Shown here: piece after piece, positions 44,086 through 53,417 of the stretch
Numbering within the stretch: position 1 is the first letter of the stretch
How the letters are laid out: every line of letters begins with the position of its first letter
Source: Nitratiruptor tergarcus DSM 16512
GTDB taxonomy: Bacteria; Campylobacterota; Campylobacteria; Campylobacterales; Nitratiruptoraceae
Assembly: GCF_027946175.1 (NCBI RefSeq)
Contig: NZ_AP026671.1
Span: 124,001 to 188,000, forward strand
DNA: 64,000 bases
Direction: 5' to 3'
Made by a program: the position numbers and the translations under genes
Notes under the pieces: model-generated
What the model saw: the letters and a program-made list of their open reading frames with translations, nothing else
Told to the model about the DNA's origin: nothing
The model's database searches: none

Positions 44086-46090
44086 GACACCAAATAAAAA
44101 ACCGCAAAATGACAATTTTTTCAATAAAAATCCATTACTAACTTTTGCGATTTTTTCGGTTATTTTAATACTACTTTTCAAATCAATTTTGGAGCCTTCT
44201 AACACTTTAGGACAGGGTGCCAAGCAGCATATGATGGGTGCCCCTATTCAAAAAACCAAAGAGATAAGTTATAGTGAGCTCAAAAAGCTCATTGAGCAGG
44301 GGCAGGTACAGTATGTAGCAATTGGACAAAAGGTTATTAAAGCGGTTGCTAATGAAGGCGGTTATAAAGTAATCTATTTTGCTAATAGAGTGCCAGACGA
44401 TACCTCTTTGATTCCACTGTTAGAAAAGAAGGGGATCGATTATGGTGGCTTTAGTGAAAGCAACTGGTTAACGGAGATGATTTTTGGATGGGTAATACCT
44501 ATCTTTATCTTTTTTGCTATCTGGATGTTTTTGGCAAGCCGCATGCAAAAGAGTGTGGGAAGTGGCATTCTTGGCATGGGGAGTGCTAAAAAGCTCATTA
44601 ATTCAGAACGCCCAAAAGTTAAATTTAGTGATGTTGCTGGAGTTGAGGAGGCAAAAGAGGAGGTTAAAGAGATCGTGGACTTCCTCAAACATCCTCAGCG
44701 CTATATTCGTTTAGGAGCCAAAATTCCTAAAGGTGTTCTTTTAGTTGGACCTCCAGGAACCGGTAAGACGCTTCTTGCAAAAGCTGTAGCAGGTGAAGCG
44801 GATGTGCCTTTTTTTGCTGTAAGTGGAAGTAGTTTTATAGAGATGTTTGTAGGTGTTGGTGCTGCGCGTGTACGCGATCTCTTCGAGCAGGCAAAAAAAG
44901 AGGCACCAAGTATTATTTTTATTGACGAGATTGATGCGATTGGAAAGAGTAGAGCTGCAGCAGGTCCTATTGGTGGAAATGATGAGAGAGAGCAGACGCT
45001 TAACCAGTTATTGGCTGAAATGGATGGTTTTGATAGCTCTGAATCTCCAGTGATAGTTTTGGCTGCAACCAATAGACCAGAAGTACTAGATCCTGCTCTT
45101 TTAAGACCAGGGAGATTTGATAGAACTGTTGTGGTAGACAAGCCTGATTTTGAAGGGCGTTTGGCTATTCTTAAAGTACATGTCAAACATATCAAACTCG
45201 ATCCAAATGTGGATCTTGAAGAGATTGCTAGACTTACTGCTGGGCTTGCTGGAGCAGACTTGGCAAATATAGTTAATGAAGCAGCACTTTTAGCTGGTAG
45301 AAAAAATAAAGAAAAGGTTGAGCAAGAGGATCTCCTTGAAGCTGTTGAGCGAGCAATTGCAGGTTTAGAGAAAAAGAGTAGACGTATCAGTCCAAAAGAG
45401 AAAAGAATTGTTGCATACCATGAGAGTGGACATGCGCTCATTGCTGAAACTACGCCGGGAGCAAAAAAGGTTACAAAAGTCTCTATTATTCCTCGTGGTT
45501 TAGCAGCACTTGGATATACACTCAATACTCCTGAAGAGAATAAGTATCTTATGACAAAAAGTGAACTTGTAGCTGAAATTGATACACTTCTTGGTGGACG
45601 TGCGGCTGAGGAAGTTTTTATAGGTGAGATTACAACAGGTGCAGCAAACGATCTTGAACGTGCTACTGATATAGTTAAAGCTATGATAAGCATGTATGGA
45701 ATGAGTGAAGTAGCTGGACTTATGGTCTTAGAAAAACAGCGCAATATGTTTTTAGGTGGCGGTATGCAACCAGTAAAAGAGTATAGTGAGAAGTTAGCAG
45801 AAGAGATTGATGAGTTTATTAAGCATTTTCTCAATGATCGCTATGAGCATGTGAAAAATCGTCTCAAAGAGTATGCACCAGCAATTGAGCAGATGGTAAA
45901 AGTCCTCTTTGAAAAAGAGGTGATAGAGGGAAAAGAGGTAAGAGAGATTATTAAAGAGTTTGAGGAAAAAGAGGGCAAAGAGTCGCTTCTTGTAGATGAG
46001 AATGGTGATGATATTGAAAAAGCAAAAAAAGAGGCACAAAAACATAAAGAAGAGCAGAATCAAGAAGAGCATAAGAGTGAAGGGGCTTAG
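44078..46090 (+). CDS. ftsH: ATP-dependent zinc metalloprotease FtsH
   Basis: This 670-residue membrane protease has two N-terminal transmembrane helices (about 19-38 and 138-154), Walker [15 protein letters not shown] (about 224), Walker [12 protein letters not shown] (about 285) and arginine-finger region RPGRFDR. The zinc site HESGH is at about 448-452. The C-terminal tail is highly charged (K, E, Q). It degrades misfolded membrane proteins and LpxC-like regulators in other bacteria. It overlaps pssA by one base. Confidence 0.97.
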   Translation: MNKTPNKKPQNDNFFNKNPLLTFAIFSVILILLFKSILEPSNTLGQGAKQHMMGAPIQKTKEISYSELKKLIEQGQVQYVAIGQKVIKAVANEGGYKVIYFANRVPDDTSLIPLLEKKGIDYGGFSESNWLTEMIFGWVIPIFIFFAIWMFLASRMQKSVGSGILGMGSAKKLINSERPKVKFSDVAGVEEAKEEVKEIVDFLKHPQRYIRLGAKIPKGVLLVGPPGTGKTLLAKAVAGEADVPFFAVSGSSFIEMFVGVGAARVRDLFEQAKKEAPSIIFIDEIDAIGKSRAAAGPIGGNDEREQTLNQLLAEMDGFDSSESPVIVLAATNRPEVLDPALLRPGRFDRTVVVDKPDFEGRLAILKVHVKHIKLDPNVDLEEIARLTAGLAGADLANIVNEAALLAGRKNKEKVEQEDLLEAVERAIAGLEKKSRRISPKEKRIVAYHESGHALIAETTPGAKKVTKVSIIPRGLAALGYTLNTPEENKYLMTKSELVAEIDTLLGGRAAEEVFIGEITTGAANDLERATDIVKAMISMYGMSEVAGLMVLEKQRNMFLGGGMQPVKEYSEKLAEEIDEFIKHFLNDRYEHVKNRLKEYAPAIEQMVKVLFEKEVIEGKEVREIIKEFEEKEGKESLLVDENGDDIEKAKKEAQKHKEEQNQEEHKSEGA

Positions 46091-46842
46091 TGGAGAAACA
46101 TTCTTTTGATATTCGCTATCTATTTCCAAATTTTTTTACTGCACTAAGTGCATTTTTAGGAGTGATAAGCATTATCGCTTCTATACATAATGAGTATGAA
46201 AAAGCAGCATGGCTGATATTCATCTCACTCATTTTAGATGGAATAGATGGAAGAGTTGCAAGAATGACAAATGCTACAAGTAAATTTGGTGTAGAGTTTG
46301 ATTCATTAGCCGATCTTGTAGCATTTGGAGTGGCCCCTGCCATACTTCTTTATCAAGCCATTGGGAGCCACTTTGGAAAATTTGGATCATTGGTAGCTGC
46401 ACTTTTTGTTGTGTTTGGAGCTATCAGGCTTGCGAGATTTAATGTCATGGCTCCAAGCAGTGAACCATCAGTTTTTATAGGTGTCCCTATTCCTACTGCA
46501 GCTGTCTTTGTCGCCGGTTGGGTGATGCTTTACCAAAAATATGGATTAGCACATTTCTCTTTTGCAATTTTAGTTGGAGCACTCTGTGTTGCGCTTTTGA
46601 TGGTGAGCAATATTCGTTATCCAAGCTTTAAAAAAATAGATTTTAAAAAGCATCAGGTTGTAAAAATTTTGGTCATAATGGTTATTGTTCTTGCAGTTCT
46701 CTATCTCTATCCTGCTGAATTTGTTACAATAATGATTACTCTCTTTATTTGTGCAGGAGTTGTGAGAACGGTCTATTTTCTCTTCAAAAGAAAAATACGC
46801 TATAATAATGGAAAAATTTTATCAAAGGAAAAAGATGAGTGA
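46090..46842 (+). CDS. pssA: CDP-diacylglycerol-serine O-phosphatidyltransferase
   Basis: This 250-residue membrane enzyme begins at GTG 46090, overlapping the ftsH stop. The CDP-alcohol phosphatidyltransferase motif spans DGIDGRVARMTNATSKFG and VEFDSLADLVAFG, with the required aspartates. There are about seven hydrophobic segments. It makes phosphatidylserine, precursor of phosphatidylethanolamine, which supplies the phosphoethanolamine used by transferases such as that at 38653. Confidence 0.92.
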   Translation: MEKHSFDIRYLFPNFFTALSAFLGVISIIASIHNEYEKAAWLIFISLILDGIDGRVARMTNATSKFGVEFDSLADLVAFGVAPAILLYQAIGSHFGKFGSLVAALFVVFGAIRLARFNVMAPSSEPSVFIGVPIPTAAVFVAGWVMLYQKYGLAHFSFAILVGALCVALLMVSNIRYPSFKKIDFKKHQVVKILVIMVIVLAVLYLYPAEFVTIMITLFICAGVVRTVYFLFKRKIRYNNGKILSKEKDE

Positions 46843-46912
46843 TATAGGTGTCATCAAGGCACAAAAATATTTGCCAAAAATAGAAATCAAAAATCTTCTC
46901 CTACGCTTCTAA
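46835..46912 (+). CDS. 25-residue small reading frame before leuA (possible leader peptide)
   Basis: ATG 46835, behind a strong AAAGGAAAAAG site, encodes MSDIGVIKAQKYLPKIEIK followed by NLLLRF and a stop. Three consecutive leucine codons (CTT CTC CTA) lie just before the end, 60 bases ahead of leuA. This recalls leucine-responsive leader peptides, but no clear antiterminator/terminator pair follows, and a leuA promoter lies downstream of it. Overlap with the pssA stop suggests it is cotranscribed with pssA. Confidence 0.4.
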   Translation: MSDIGVIKAQKYLPKIEIKNLLLRF

Positions 46913-46929
46913 TCTCCTATCATACTATT

Positions 46930-46935
46930 TATAAT
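46930..46935 (+). promoter_or_regulatory. Probable -10 box of leuA
   Basis: TATAAT, followed by AC, lies 38 bases before the leuA ATG. A weak -35 (TTCTAA, 46907-46912) is 17 bases upstream and overlaps the stop of the small reading frame. Confidence 0.5.
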
Positions 46936-46972
46936 ACAATAATTAAATTACAATTATGATAAAGGATCTACT

Positions 46973-48523
46973 ATGAAAGAGCAAGTAAAAATTTTTGATA
47001 CAACTTTGCGTGATGGAGAGCAGAGTCCTGGTGCTTCAATGAATACTGAAGAGAAGATACAGATAGCAAAGCAGCTTGAAAAGTTGGGAGTAGATATTAT
47101 TGAGGCTGGTTTTGCAGCTGCAAGTCCAGGGGATTTTGAAGCAATTAGAAAGATTAGCGAAGTGGTGAACAAAAGCACTGTATGCTCACTTGCGCGTGCC
47201 CTTGAAAAGGATATCAAAGCAGCGGGTGAAGCGATTGCTCCAGCTAAATTCAAGCGCATTCATACATTTATTGCTACGAGCCCGATTCACATGAAATACA
47301 AACTCCGCATGGAGCCAGAAGAGGTTATTAAAAGGGCAATTGAAGCGGTAAAGTATGCAAAAACTTTCGTAAATGATGTAGAGTTTAGCTGTGAAGATGC
47401 TGGACGAAGTGAGATGGCTTTTTTAAAAGAGATAATTGCTGCAGTCATTGAAGCCGGTGCAAAGACTATCAATATTCCTGATACTGTAGGATACCGTTTT
47501 CCTCATGAAATGGGTGAGATGATAAAAGAGCTCAAAGATTTTATAGGAGAGAGGGCAATTATATCGGTGCACTGCCATAACGATCTTGGCTTGGCAGTGG
47601 CCAACTCTCTTTATAGTGTTTTAAATGGTGCAAGACAGGTTGAGTGTACCATCAATGGACTTGGAGAGAGAGCAGGTAATGCTGCTTTGGAAGAGATTGT
47701 GATGGCTATAAAGACAAGAAAAGATATCTTTGATGGCATTGATACAAACATCAATACAAAAGAGATCTATCCTACAAGCCGCCTTGTAGCAGCAATTACT
47801 GGTATTGAGCCGCAACCTAACAAAGCGATTGTAGGTAAAAATGCTTTTGCCCATGAGAGTGGTATTCATCAAGATGGAGTTTTAAAACATCAAGAGACTT
47901 ATGAGATAATGCGTGCAGAAGATATTGGCCTTGATCGCAATGCAATTGTACTTGGCAAACACTCTGGACGACACGCCTTCAAAAAGCGTATAGAGGATCT
48001 TGGGTTTACTTTAAGTGAAGAGGAGATCAATAAAGCCTTTGAACGCTTCAAAGTACTTGCAGATAAGAAAAAAGAGATAACTGATGATGATATTCGCATG
48101 CTTATTACCAATGAGATTGCTAGTGCGCCAGAAGTCTATAAGCTCAAAAAACTCCAAATAAGTGATTGTAGTGAAGGGGTTCCAAGTGCGGCTGTGACAA
48201 TTGAGTTTGATGGCAAAGAGATAACTGATGCAGGAATTGGTGATGGAACAATCGATGCGATTTTTAAAACAATAGATCGTATAAGTGGTTATAAAGGTAC
48301 GCTCAACGATTATCAAGTAGCAGCGGTAAGTAAAGGAAAAGATGCATTAGCAAAAGTAGTGGTTAAAGTTGTATTTGATGAGAAGAAACCAGCAGTTATA
48401 GGGCATGGTTTAAGTATCGATACGATGATAGCAAGCGCTAAAGCTTATGTAAGCGCGCTCAATAGCTATATATCTATGAAAGATATGCTAAAAGTCAAAA
48501 AAATGTCAGAAAATGATATATAA
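46973..48523 (+). CDS. leuA: 2-isopropylmalate synthase
   Basis: This 516-residue protein commits to leucine synthesis by joining acetyl-CoA and 2-oxoisovalerate. [16 protein letters not shown] binds metal and substrate; [15 protein letters not shown] and [16 protein letters not shown] hold further metal ligands. The C-terminal about 120 residues ([20 protein letters not shown] onward) form the LeuA dimer regulatory domain that binds leucine, so feedback control is expected. AAAGGATC precedes the ATG. Confidence 0.96.
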   Translation: MKEQVKIFDTTLRDGEQSPGASMNTEEKIQIAKQLEKLGVDIIEAGFAAASPGDFEAIRKISEVVNKSTVCSLARALEKDIKAAGEAIAPAKFKRIHTFIATSPIHMKYKLRMEPEEVIKRAIEAVKYAKTFVNDVEFSCEDAGRSEMAFLKEIIAAVIEAGAKTINIPDTVGYRFPHEMGEMIKELKDFIGERAIISVHCHNDLGLAVANSLYSVLNGARQVECTINGLGERAGNAALEEIVMAIKTRKDIFDGIDTNINTKEIYPTSRLVAAITGIEPQPNKAIVGKNAFAHESGIHQDGVLKHQETYEIMRAEDIGLDRNAIVLGKHSGRHAFKKRIEDLGFTLSEEEINKAFERFKVLADKKKEITDDDIRMLITNEIASAPEVYKLKKLQISDCSEGVPSAAVTIEFDGKEITDAGIGDGTIDAIFKTIDRISGYKGTLNDYQVAAVSKGKDALAKVVVKVVFDEKKPAVIGHGLSIDTMIASAKAYVSALNSYISMKDMLKVKKMSENDI

Positions 48524-48524
48524 A

Positions 48525-48551
48525 AAAGAGGAGTAGTTACTGCTCCTCTTT
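48525..48551. terminator. Bidirectional hairpin terminator between leuA and the EI24-type gene
   Basis: AAAGAGGAG and CTCCTCTTT form a 9-bp stem around a 9-base loop, with A-runs on the left and T-rich sequence on the right. It begins 2 bases after the leuA stop and includes the last codons and stop of the converging gene, which ends at 48537, so one hairpin serves both. Confidence 0.7.
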
Positions 48552-49550
48552 CTCTTCTTGATATTCTTGTACATCTTGTTTTTCTTGTTCAGGTAGCGAA
48601 GGCTCCTCTTGAGAAGTAACTTCTTCATGATTTATAAACTTTTCTTCTATAATCCAGTGAAAATAGAGGTCCATAACAAAAAATGGTGTAAAAATACTAA
48701 TAATTGGTATAAAATTTAAAAGGGCAGAGACCAAAGATGCCAAGAGAAAATATCCTTTATGCTCGCGAAAACTTTGCATCTCTTCATTCGTACATAATAG
48801 TGAACAAACCCCTAAAAATGCAGACTCTTTATAGAGCCAAGCCCAGATGAACCACACGGCCAAAAAGTTTGCGATAGGAATAAAAAGGATAGGCAAAATC
48901 AACAGAGATGCTATAAAAAACCACACTATATCCCAATAGAGTCTTCCGTATGTTCTTACATTAGAAATATCCGTTTTTGTAAGCTCAGTGTCACCTAAAT
49001 GTTTTTCCATTAAAGCTCTAATAAAAGCTTCACGAAAAGTAAAGATAACGAGATACTCACTAATGAGAAAACAGTTGTAAAAAAGATAGGCTGCAAGGAG
49101 CCATGCAAGTCCTTGTGAGACGGTGTCAAATGGTAAAAGTGTCAAAAAACGGCGAATTTCATAGTCAATAAAATCCCACCGATACATAATTGCTGCTGCC
49201 CAAAAAACTGAAAAGAAAAAGATGAGTGTGAAATTGATTGCTTCAAAACGTTTCTCTTTTTTACCACCAAGCAAAAATCCACTAAAAAGTCCGATAAAGA
49301 GCGCATAACTTACCAAAACTGCTACAAACCAGATAAAAAATGTAATGATAAAAGCACCATTTGCTCTTATAATTGAAAATGGGACCCATGAAATGATGTG
49401 TGCGGTAAAACTTGTTACTGGATCCCAAAAGAGCCAACCAAGGCCTAACCATACAAAAAGTAAAGGGATACCGGTAATGAGGGCCAACTTAATAGTATCG
49501 AGACTTAACATATCATTGATAGATTGGATAATGAAACTATTGATTTTCAT
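48537..49550 (-). CDS. EI24 / CysZ-like membrane protein
   Basis: This 337-residue protein has about seven hydrophobic segments and the pattern of PF07264: LEYLVIFTFREAFIRAL-like middle region and VWFIWAWLYKESAFLGVCSLL. A charged C-terminal tail (about 305-337) is rich in E and Q. CysZ members transport sulfate, but the family is broad, so no substrate is proposed. It follows serS by 8 bases. Confidence 0.75.
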   Translation of the reverse strand: MKINSFIIQSINDMLSLDTIKLALITGIPLLFVWLGLGWLFWDPVTSFTAHIISWVPFSIIRANGAFIITFFIWFVAVLVSYALFIGLFSGFLLGGKKEKRFEAINFTLIFFFSVFWAAAIMYRWDFIDYEIRRFLTLLPFDTVSQGLAWLLAAYLFYNCFLISEYLVIFTFREAFIRALMEKHLGDTELTKTDISNVRTYGRLYWDIVWFFIASLLILPILFIPIANFLAVWFIWAWLYKESAFLGVCSLLCTNEEMQSFREHKGYFLLASLVSALLNFIPIISIFTPFFVMDLYFHWIIEEKFINHEEVTSQEEPSLPEQEKQDVQEYQEEKEEQ

Positions 49551-49558
49551 AATGGCTC

Positions 49559-50803
49559 CTATATATAAGGGTGTAAAACTTCAGGGATCTCAATCGTTCC
49601 TTCTTTCGTTTGGTAATTTTCCATAATAGCGATAAGTGTCCTTCCAACTGCTAGGCTAGATCCGTTGAGCGTGTGGACAAGGAGATTTTTCTTGCCATCT
49701 TTGTAGCGAATTTGTGCACGGCGGGCTTGAAAATCTCTTGTATTGGATATAGAGCTAATCTCTCTATATTTTCCCTGCCCTGGAAGCCACACTTCAAGGT
49801 CAATTGTTTTTGCTGCGCTAAAACCAAGATCACCTGTACAAAGCATCACATGACGGTGGGGAAGTCCCAGTTTTGTAAGCAGACTACTTGCACACTCTAC
49901 CATCTCTTCAAAGACATTGTCGCTCTCTTCTGGCTTCGTGATTGCAACGAGCTCTACTTTGTCAAACTGGTGTTGGCGTATCATTCCTCGCACGTCTCGA
50001 CCACCGCTTCCTGCCTCTTTACGAAAACATGGCGTGTAAGCTGTGAGTTTTATAGGACTTTCAAGATCTTTTATAATCTCATCTCTGTAGAGGTTTGTAA
50101 GAGGCACTTCTGCAGTTGGTATAAGATAGAGATCTTCATCACAGACTTTGAAAAGATCCTCTTCAAATTTTGGTAATTGTCCTGTTCCAAGTAGAGTTGT
50201 GCTGTTCGCCATAAAAGGCACGCAAACCTCTTCAAAGCCATACTCTTTATTATGATCGAGCATAAAGTTAACAAGGGCTCTCTCTAGTCTTGCTGCTTCC
50301 TTTTTAAGCACACTAAAGCGGCTTTTGGCTAGCTTTACACCTCTTTCAAAATCGATCCAGCCAAGGCTTTCTCCTAGTTCCCAATGCTCTTTTGGCGTAA
50401 AATCAAACTCTTTGGGCTCTAAAATAGCTTTTATAACAACGTTATCCTCTTCATTTTCACCAACTGGTACATCTGGATCTGGGGGATTTGGGATTGTTAG
50501 AGCAAGTGAAGAGAGTTTCTCTTCTAAATCTCGTACCACTTCTTGGTGTGCTGCAATTTTTCCTTTATTGATTTCAAGCTCATTTTTCAGCTCATTGATA
50601 TCTTTGCCTTCTCTTTTGTAGACTCCAAACATCTTAGATAAGCTGTTCTGTTTTGCCTGAAGTTCTTGCAGAGCTGTTTTTTCTCTTTTGTACTCTTCAA
50701 ATAGTTCTTTGAGTTCAGCTAAGAGTTTCTCTTCAACTCCTTTTGTTTGCAGTCTTTGTGCAATTGTGTCAAAATCTTTTTCTAGTGCTTTGAGATCGAT
50801 CAA
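49559..50803 (-). CDS. serS: Seryl-tRNA synthetase
   Basis: This 414-residue class II synthetase has an N-terminal coiled-coil arm (about 20-105) followed by the catalytic domain with motif 2 [20 protein letters not shown] and motif 3 [23 protein letters not shown] 50803 is chosen because GGAGG lies five bases before it and the protein then starts MIDLKAL, like its homologues. It charges tRNA-Ser. Confidence 0.96.
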   Translation of the reverse strand: MIDLKALEKDFDTIAQRLQTKGVEEKLLAELKELFEEYKREKTALQELQAKQNSLSKMFGVYKREGKDINELKNELEINKGKIAAHQEVVRDLEEKLSSLALTIPNPPDPDVPVGENEEDNVVIKAILEPKEFDFTPKEHWELGESLGWIDFERGVKLAKSRFSVLKKEAARLERALVNFMLDHNKEYGFEEVCVPFMANSTTLLGTGQLPKFEEDLFKVCDEDLYLIPTAEVPLTNLYRDEIIKDLESPIKLTAYTPCFRKEAGSGGRDVRGMIRQHQFDKVELVAITKPEESDNVFEEMVECASSLLTKLGLPHRHVMLCTGDLGFSAAKTIDLEVWLPGQGKYREISSISNTRDFQARRAQIRYKDGKKNLLVHTLNGSSLAVGRTLIAIMENYQTKEGTIEIPEVLHPYI

Positions 50804-50849
50804 CACTGCCTCCAATACTCTTTTTGTTAATTATAATGCAAATATGCTT

Positions 50850-51506
50850 TTAAAGGTTTGAATCTTTAGCAAAATAGGCAAAGAGTTTTCTGTGTGGCTG
50901 TATGTAGGGGAGATACTCAGGATGCCACTGCACGCCAAATATTGGTAGTTCTATGTGTTCTATTGCTTGGATGATGCTATTTTTATCTTTTGCTGCTACT
51001 CTTAGACCTTTCCCAAGTCTATTAACAGCTTGGTGATGCAAGGCATTTGCTTTGATGGTGGAGGCTTGGAGAACTTTATGAAGTTTTGTATGTGGGAGAA
51101 TTTCTATAGTTTGGAGGGGTAGAGGAGTGTAGGGGTGATGAAAGGTGAGATCTAAATTTTCTATGTGAGGATGGAGATCGCCTCCTAGTGCTACATTGAT
51201 AAGCTGCATACCTCTGCATATTCCAAAAACAGGAAGTGCTTTTTGGAGGGCTTTTTCAAAAAGAGCAAACTCTAAAGCATCTCTTTTTTTATCACAAGCA
51301 TGCTCTAGATTCATGCCATAGGCACTGGGGCAGATATCTATGCCGCCACTTATAAGCAGTGCATCAAAATCTTTTGGGGGTGTTGCGTCTGGATGGACAA
51401 AGAGAGGTTTAGCACGAGAGAGTCTGAGTAGAAAACGTATAAAAAACCAACTTCTAAGACTCTTATATTTTGAGCCAGTTACAACAATCCGTTTTTCTCG
51501 AGCCAC
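50850..51506 (-). CDS. Class-I glutamine amidotransferase / gamma-glutamyl hydrolase (C26)
   Basis: This 218-residue protein has LISGGIDICPSAYG, GICRGMQLINVALGGDLHP with the nucleophile cysteine, ALHHQAVNRLGKGLRV and FGVQWHPEYLPY with catalytic His and Glu, as in PuuD-like gamma-glutamyl hydrolases. The only usable start is GTG 51506, giving a 28-base overlap with the amidoligase gene. The pair suggests it releases or recycles a gamma-glutamyl or isopeptide product made by the amidoligase. Confidence 0.85.
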   Translation of the reverse strand: MAREKRIVVTGSKYKSLRSWFFIRFLLRLSRAKPLFVHPDATPPKDFDALLISGGIDICPSAYGMNLEHACDKKRDALEFALFEKALQKALPVFGICRGMQLINVALGGDLHPHIENLDLTFHHPYTPLPLQTIEILPHTKLHKVLQASTIKANALHHQAVNRLGKGLRVAAKDKNSIIQAIEHIELPIFGVQWHPEYLPYIQPHRKLFAYFAKDSNL

Positions 51507-52447
51507 TTGTAAACTTTATCTATCCAAAGATCTTTGATAAACCATAGAGGTGTATGTTGAAATTCCTGGTATTCATGCATGAGATCATATAGCTTTTGCT
51601 TATCAAATGCCACTTTTTCTACAAGGCTCCATTGATTGAACTCAAATGCGATGCTCCAGGTAGGATCATCTATTTTTGAGTTTGGAAGGCGGTAGTGAAA
51701 AGCCGGTCTTGGATTTAATTTTTGTTCCGGTAATTTTTCTTTTAGTGAAGGCTCTATAAAAATGAGCAGTGGTAAAAGATCCAAAGCTCTGTTTCTTGTC
51801 GGATTGTAGAAGATATAATCATTGGCAAAATGCTCAAAATCTGGAGTGTATGAAAAATCTAAAATGAGATCAATATACTCCTGCTCAAATGGTTCAATAA
51901 ACCATGTGAGTTTTCTTGTGAGGTCCACATCGATTTTTTCGGAAATATAATCTTGTAGTAGTACAAAACTGCGTAAAATATTTAAAAGAATTTCTGCTTC
52001 AAATGAAGGCGCCTCAATATTGATATGCATTCCAAAAGCGTATAGAGTTGATGCACCTGTACCAAGGGCTCCATTTTTGCGAAGATTTTCTTTGAGTTGC
52101 TCTATGCTTTGGAGTTTATTAAAAGGAATTGGTGGAGTGACGATCTCATAAGGAATAACAAGCTCGGACAGAGAGTAGATAAGTTCTTTGAAAAGATCAA
52201 AATCTTTAAAGAGATAGTGCTCACTTGTTTTACGCAAATATACTGAATCAAGATAAATTGAAAAATCTCCAAACTCTGTCTGTTTGATGATGGTTTCATA
52301 CTCATCGACTACTTCTACCTGGCCGCCAAAGAGGCTTTGAACAATATGAGCACACTGGAGAGGTTTAAGTCCAGCATACTCTATCTCAAAGCCCGCTTTT
52401 CTAGTTTGGCCATTCGCATTTTTTATAAGGGGAGGCAGCTTGAACAT
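51479..52447 (-). CDS. Putative amidoligase (PF12224 type, glutamine-synthetase fold)
   Basis: This 322-residue protein matches the amidoligase_2 pattern: RKAGFEIEYAGL near the N-terminus with the first acidic ligands, YEIVTPPIPFNKL at about 100, GMHINIEAPSFEAEIL at about 140, and LDLLPLL and RPAFHYRLPNSK blocks later. These enzymes are inferred to form amide or isopeptide bonds with ATP. It is fused in an overlapping pair with a class-I amidotransferase and preceded by a 77-residue protein, a context described for novel peptide-modifying systems. Substrate unknown. Confidence 0.8.
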   Translation of the reverse strand: MFKLPPLIKNANGQTRKAGFEIEYAGLKPLQCAHIVQSLFGGQVEVVDEYETIIKQTEFGDFSIYLDSVYLRKTSEHYLFKDFDLFKELIYSLSELVIPYEIVTPPIPFNKLQSIEQLKENLRKNGALGTGASTLYAFGMHINIEAPSFEAEILLNILRSFVLLQDYISEKIDVDLTRKLTWFIEPFEQEYIDLILDFSYTPDFEHFANDYIFYNPTRNRALDLLPLLIFIEPSLKEKLPEQKLNPRPAFHYRLPNSKIDDPTWSIAFEFNQWSLVEKVAFDKQKLYDLMHEYQEFQHTPLWFIKDLWIDKVYKWLEKNGLL

Positions 52448-52677
52448 TAGATCTCTTTTGGACAGCTCATCTCCACAGAGATTCTAATCTCATCGCCCTC
52501 TTCATAGGCGTAAAATCTATGTTTTTTGCACCAATTAGCATTGGCGTGATTTGCAAGTCTAAGCGCTTCAATTTCTGCTTCTTCTTTCGTTTTAAAACTT
52601 TTATTGAGCCATTTTTCATGTAGAGTCTCATCTTTTTTTGCACATCCACACATCTTATCCATAACAATTTTATACAT
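52447..52677 (-). CDS. Small conserved-looking protein beside the amidoligase
   Basis: This protein of about 76 residues starts at ATG 52677, behind GGAGG, overlapping the crcB stop; its end overlaps the amidoligase start by one base. It has an N-terminal MYKIVMDKMCGCAKKDE and further cysteines in NWCKKH and EMSCPKEI, with lysine-rich stretches. It could bind metal, or serve as the substrate or partner of the amidoligase. No family recognised. Confidence 0.65.
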   Translation of the reverse strand: MYKIVMDKMCGCAKKDETLHEKWLNKSFKTKEEAEIEALRLANHANANWCKKHRFYAYEEGDEIRISVEMSCPKEI

Positions 52678-53063
52678 CACAAACCTCCATAAATTTTTTT
52701 GAAAAGTATTATAGCAGCAAATGTTGAAGAGATTGTGAGCGTGACATTGAGGATGATATTTAAAAGCCCTTTTAAATATAACCCCTCTTGAAAAAGCAGA
52801 AGAGTTTCCAGGCTAAATGTAGAAAATGTAGTAAGTGCTCCCAAAAAACCGGTCACAAGCATAGCTTTGTATAAAGGATTGATAGTCTGCTCGAAATAGA
52901 GATACAAAAAACCTATGATAAAACTTCCAAGTACATTGACTGTAAGCGTGCCTACGGGAAAAAAGAGGCCACTTAGTTTTTGTACATAGGTTGCAATGAG
53001 GTAGCGGCTGATTGCTCCAAAAAATCCCCCGATACCTACCGCCAAAACAGTACTAAAGTTCAT
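52677..53063 (-). CDS. crcB: Fluoride exporter CrcB/Fluc
   Basis: This 128-residue protein has four transmembrane helices. GIGGFFGAISRYLI at the start, TLTVNVLGSFIIGFLY with the conserved Asn, and VTGFLGALTTFSTFSLE with the Phe-box are Fluc signatures. It lowers cytoplasmic fluoride. The gene before it encodes a DUF190 protein, a frequent partner. No fluoride riboswitch is possible here because trpS ends 10 bases upstream of that partner. Confidence 0.93.
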   Translation of the reverse strand: MNFSTVLAVGIGGFFGAISRYLIATYVQKLSGLFFPVGTLTVNVLGSFIIGFLYLYFEQTINPLYKAMLVTGFLGALTTFSTFSLETLLLFQEGLYLKGLLNIILNVTLTISSTFAAIILFKKIYGGL

Positions 53064-53407
53064 TGCTCAAACTTTGGATGTTTGTAGAGGAGCACTTCTA
53101 TATCTTCAAGAGTCACTAGTGCTTCAGTGAGCATTGAATCGATGCTATTCAAAAATCCTCGTATCTTAGCCTCGCTATCAATCATCTCAATAATAAGCGG
53201 AAGCTTTTGACTCATACTCCAAACATTGAAAGTATGTATTTCACTGTGGGCTCCCATTCCTGCTGCTGCTTTGTAGACAGTAGCACCAGCGACACCATAC
53301 TCTTTTGCTTGATGTAAAATTGCCTGCCATAGAGGTTTACCATTGCTTCTATCGTCATTGTCTATATAGATTTTGAGTTTTTTTCTGTTTCCTAAGTAGC
53401 GTTTCAT
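53060..53407 (-). CDS. DUF190 family protein
   Basis: This 115-residue PII-like fold protein has LKIYIDNDDRSNGKPLWQAIL, VAGATVYKAAAGMG and SQKLPLIIEMIDSEAKIRGFL. DUF190 proteins recur with CrcB and may regulate it. It overlaps crcB by 4 bases and follows trpS by 10. Confidence 0.85.
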   Translation of the reverse strand: MKRYLGNRKKLKIYIDNDDRSNGKPLWQAILHQAKEYGVAGATVYKAAAGMGAHSEIHTFNVWSMSQKLPLIIEMIDSEAKIRGFLNSIDSMLTEALVTLEDIEVLLYKHPKFEQ

Positions 53408-53417
53408 ATGGGATCCT

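Noticed and set aside
44701-45834. Long minus-strand open frame (377 codons) inside ftsH
   Set aside because: It lies antisense to the intact, strongly conserved ftsH and its translation shows no recognisable domain; it is a codon-bias shadow.
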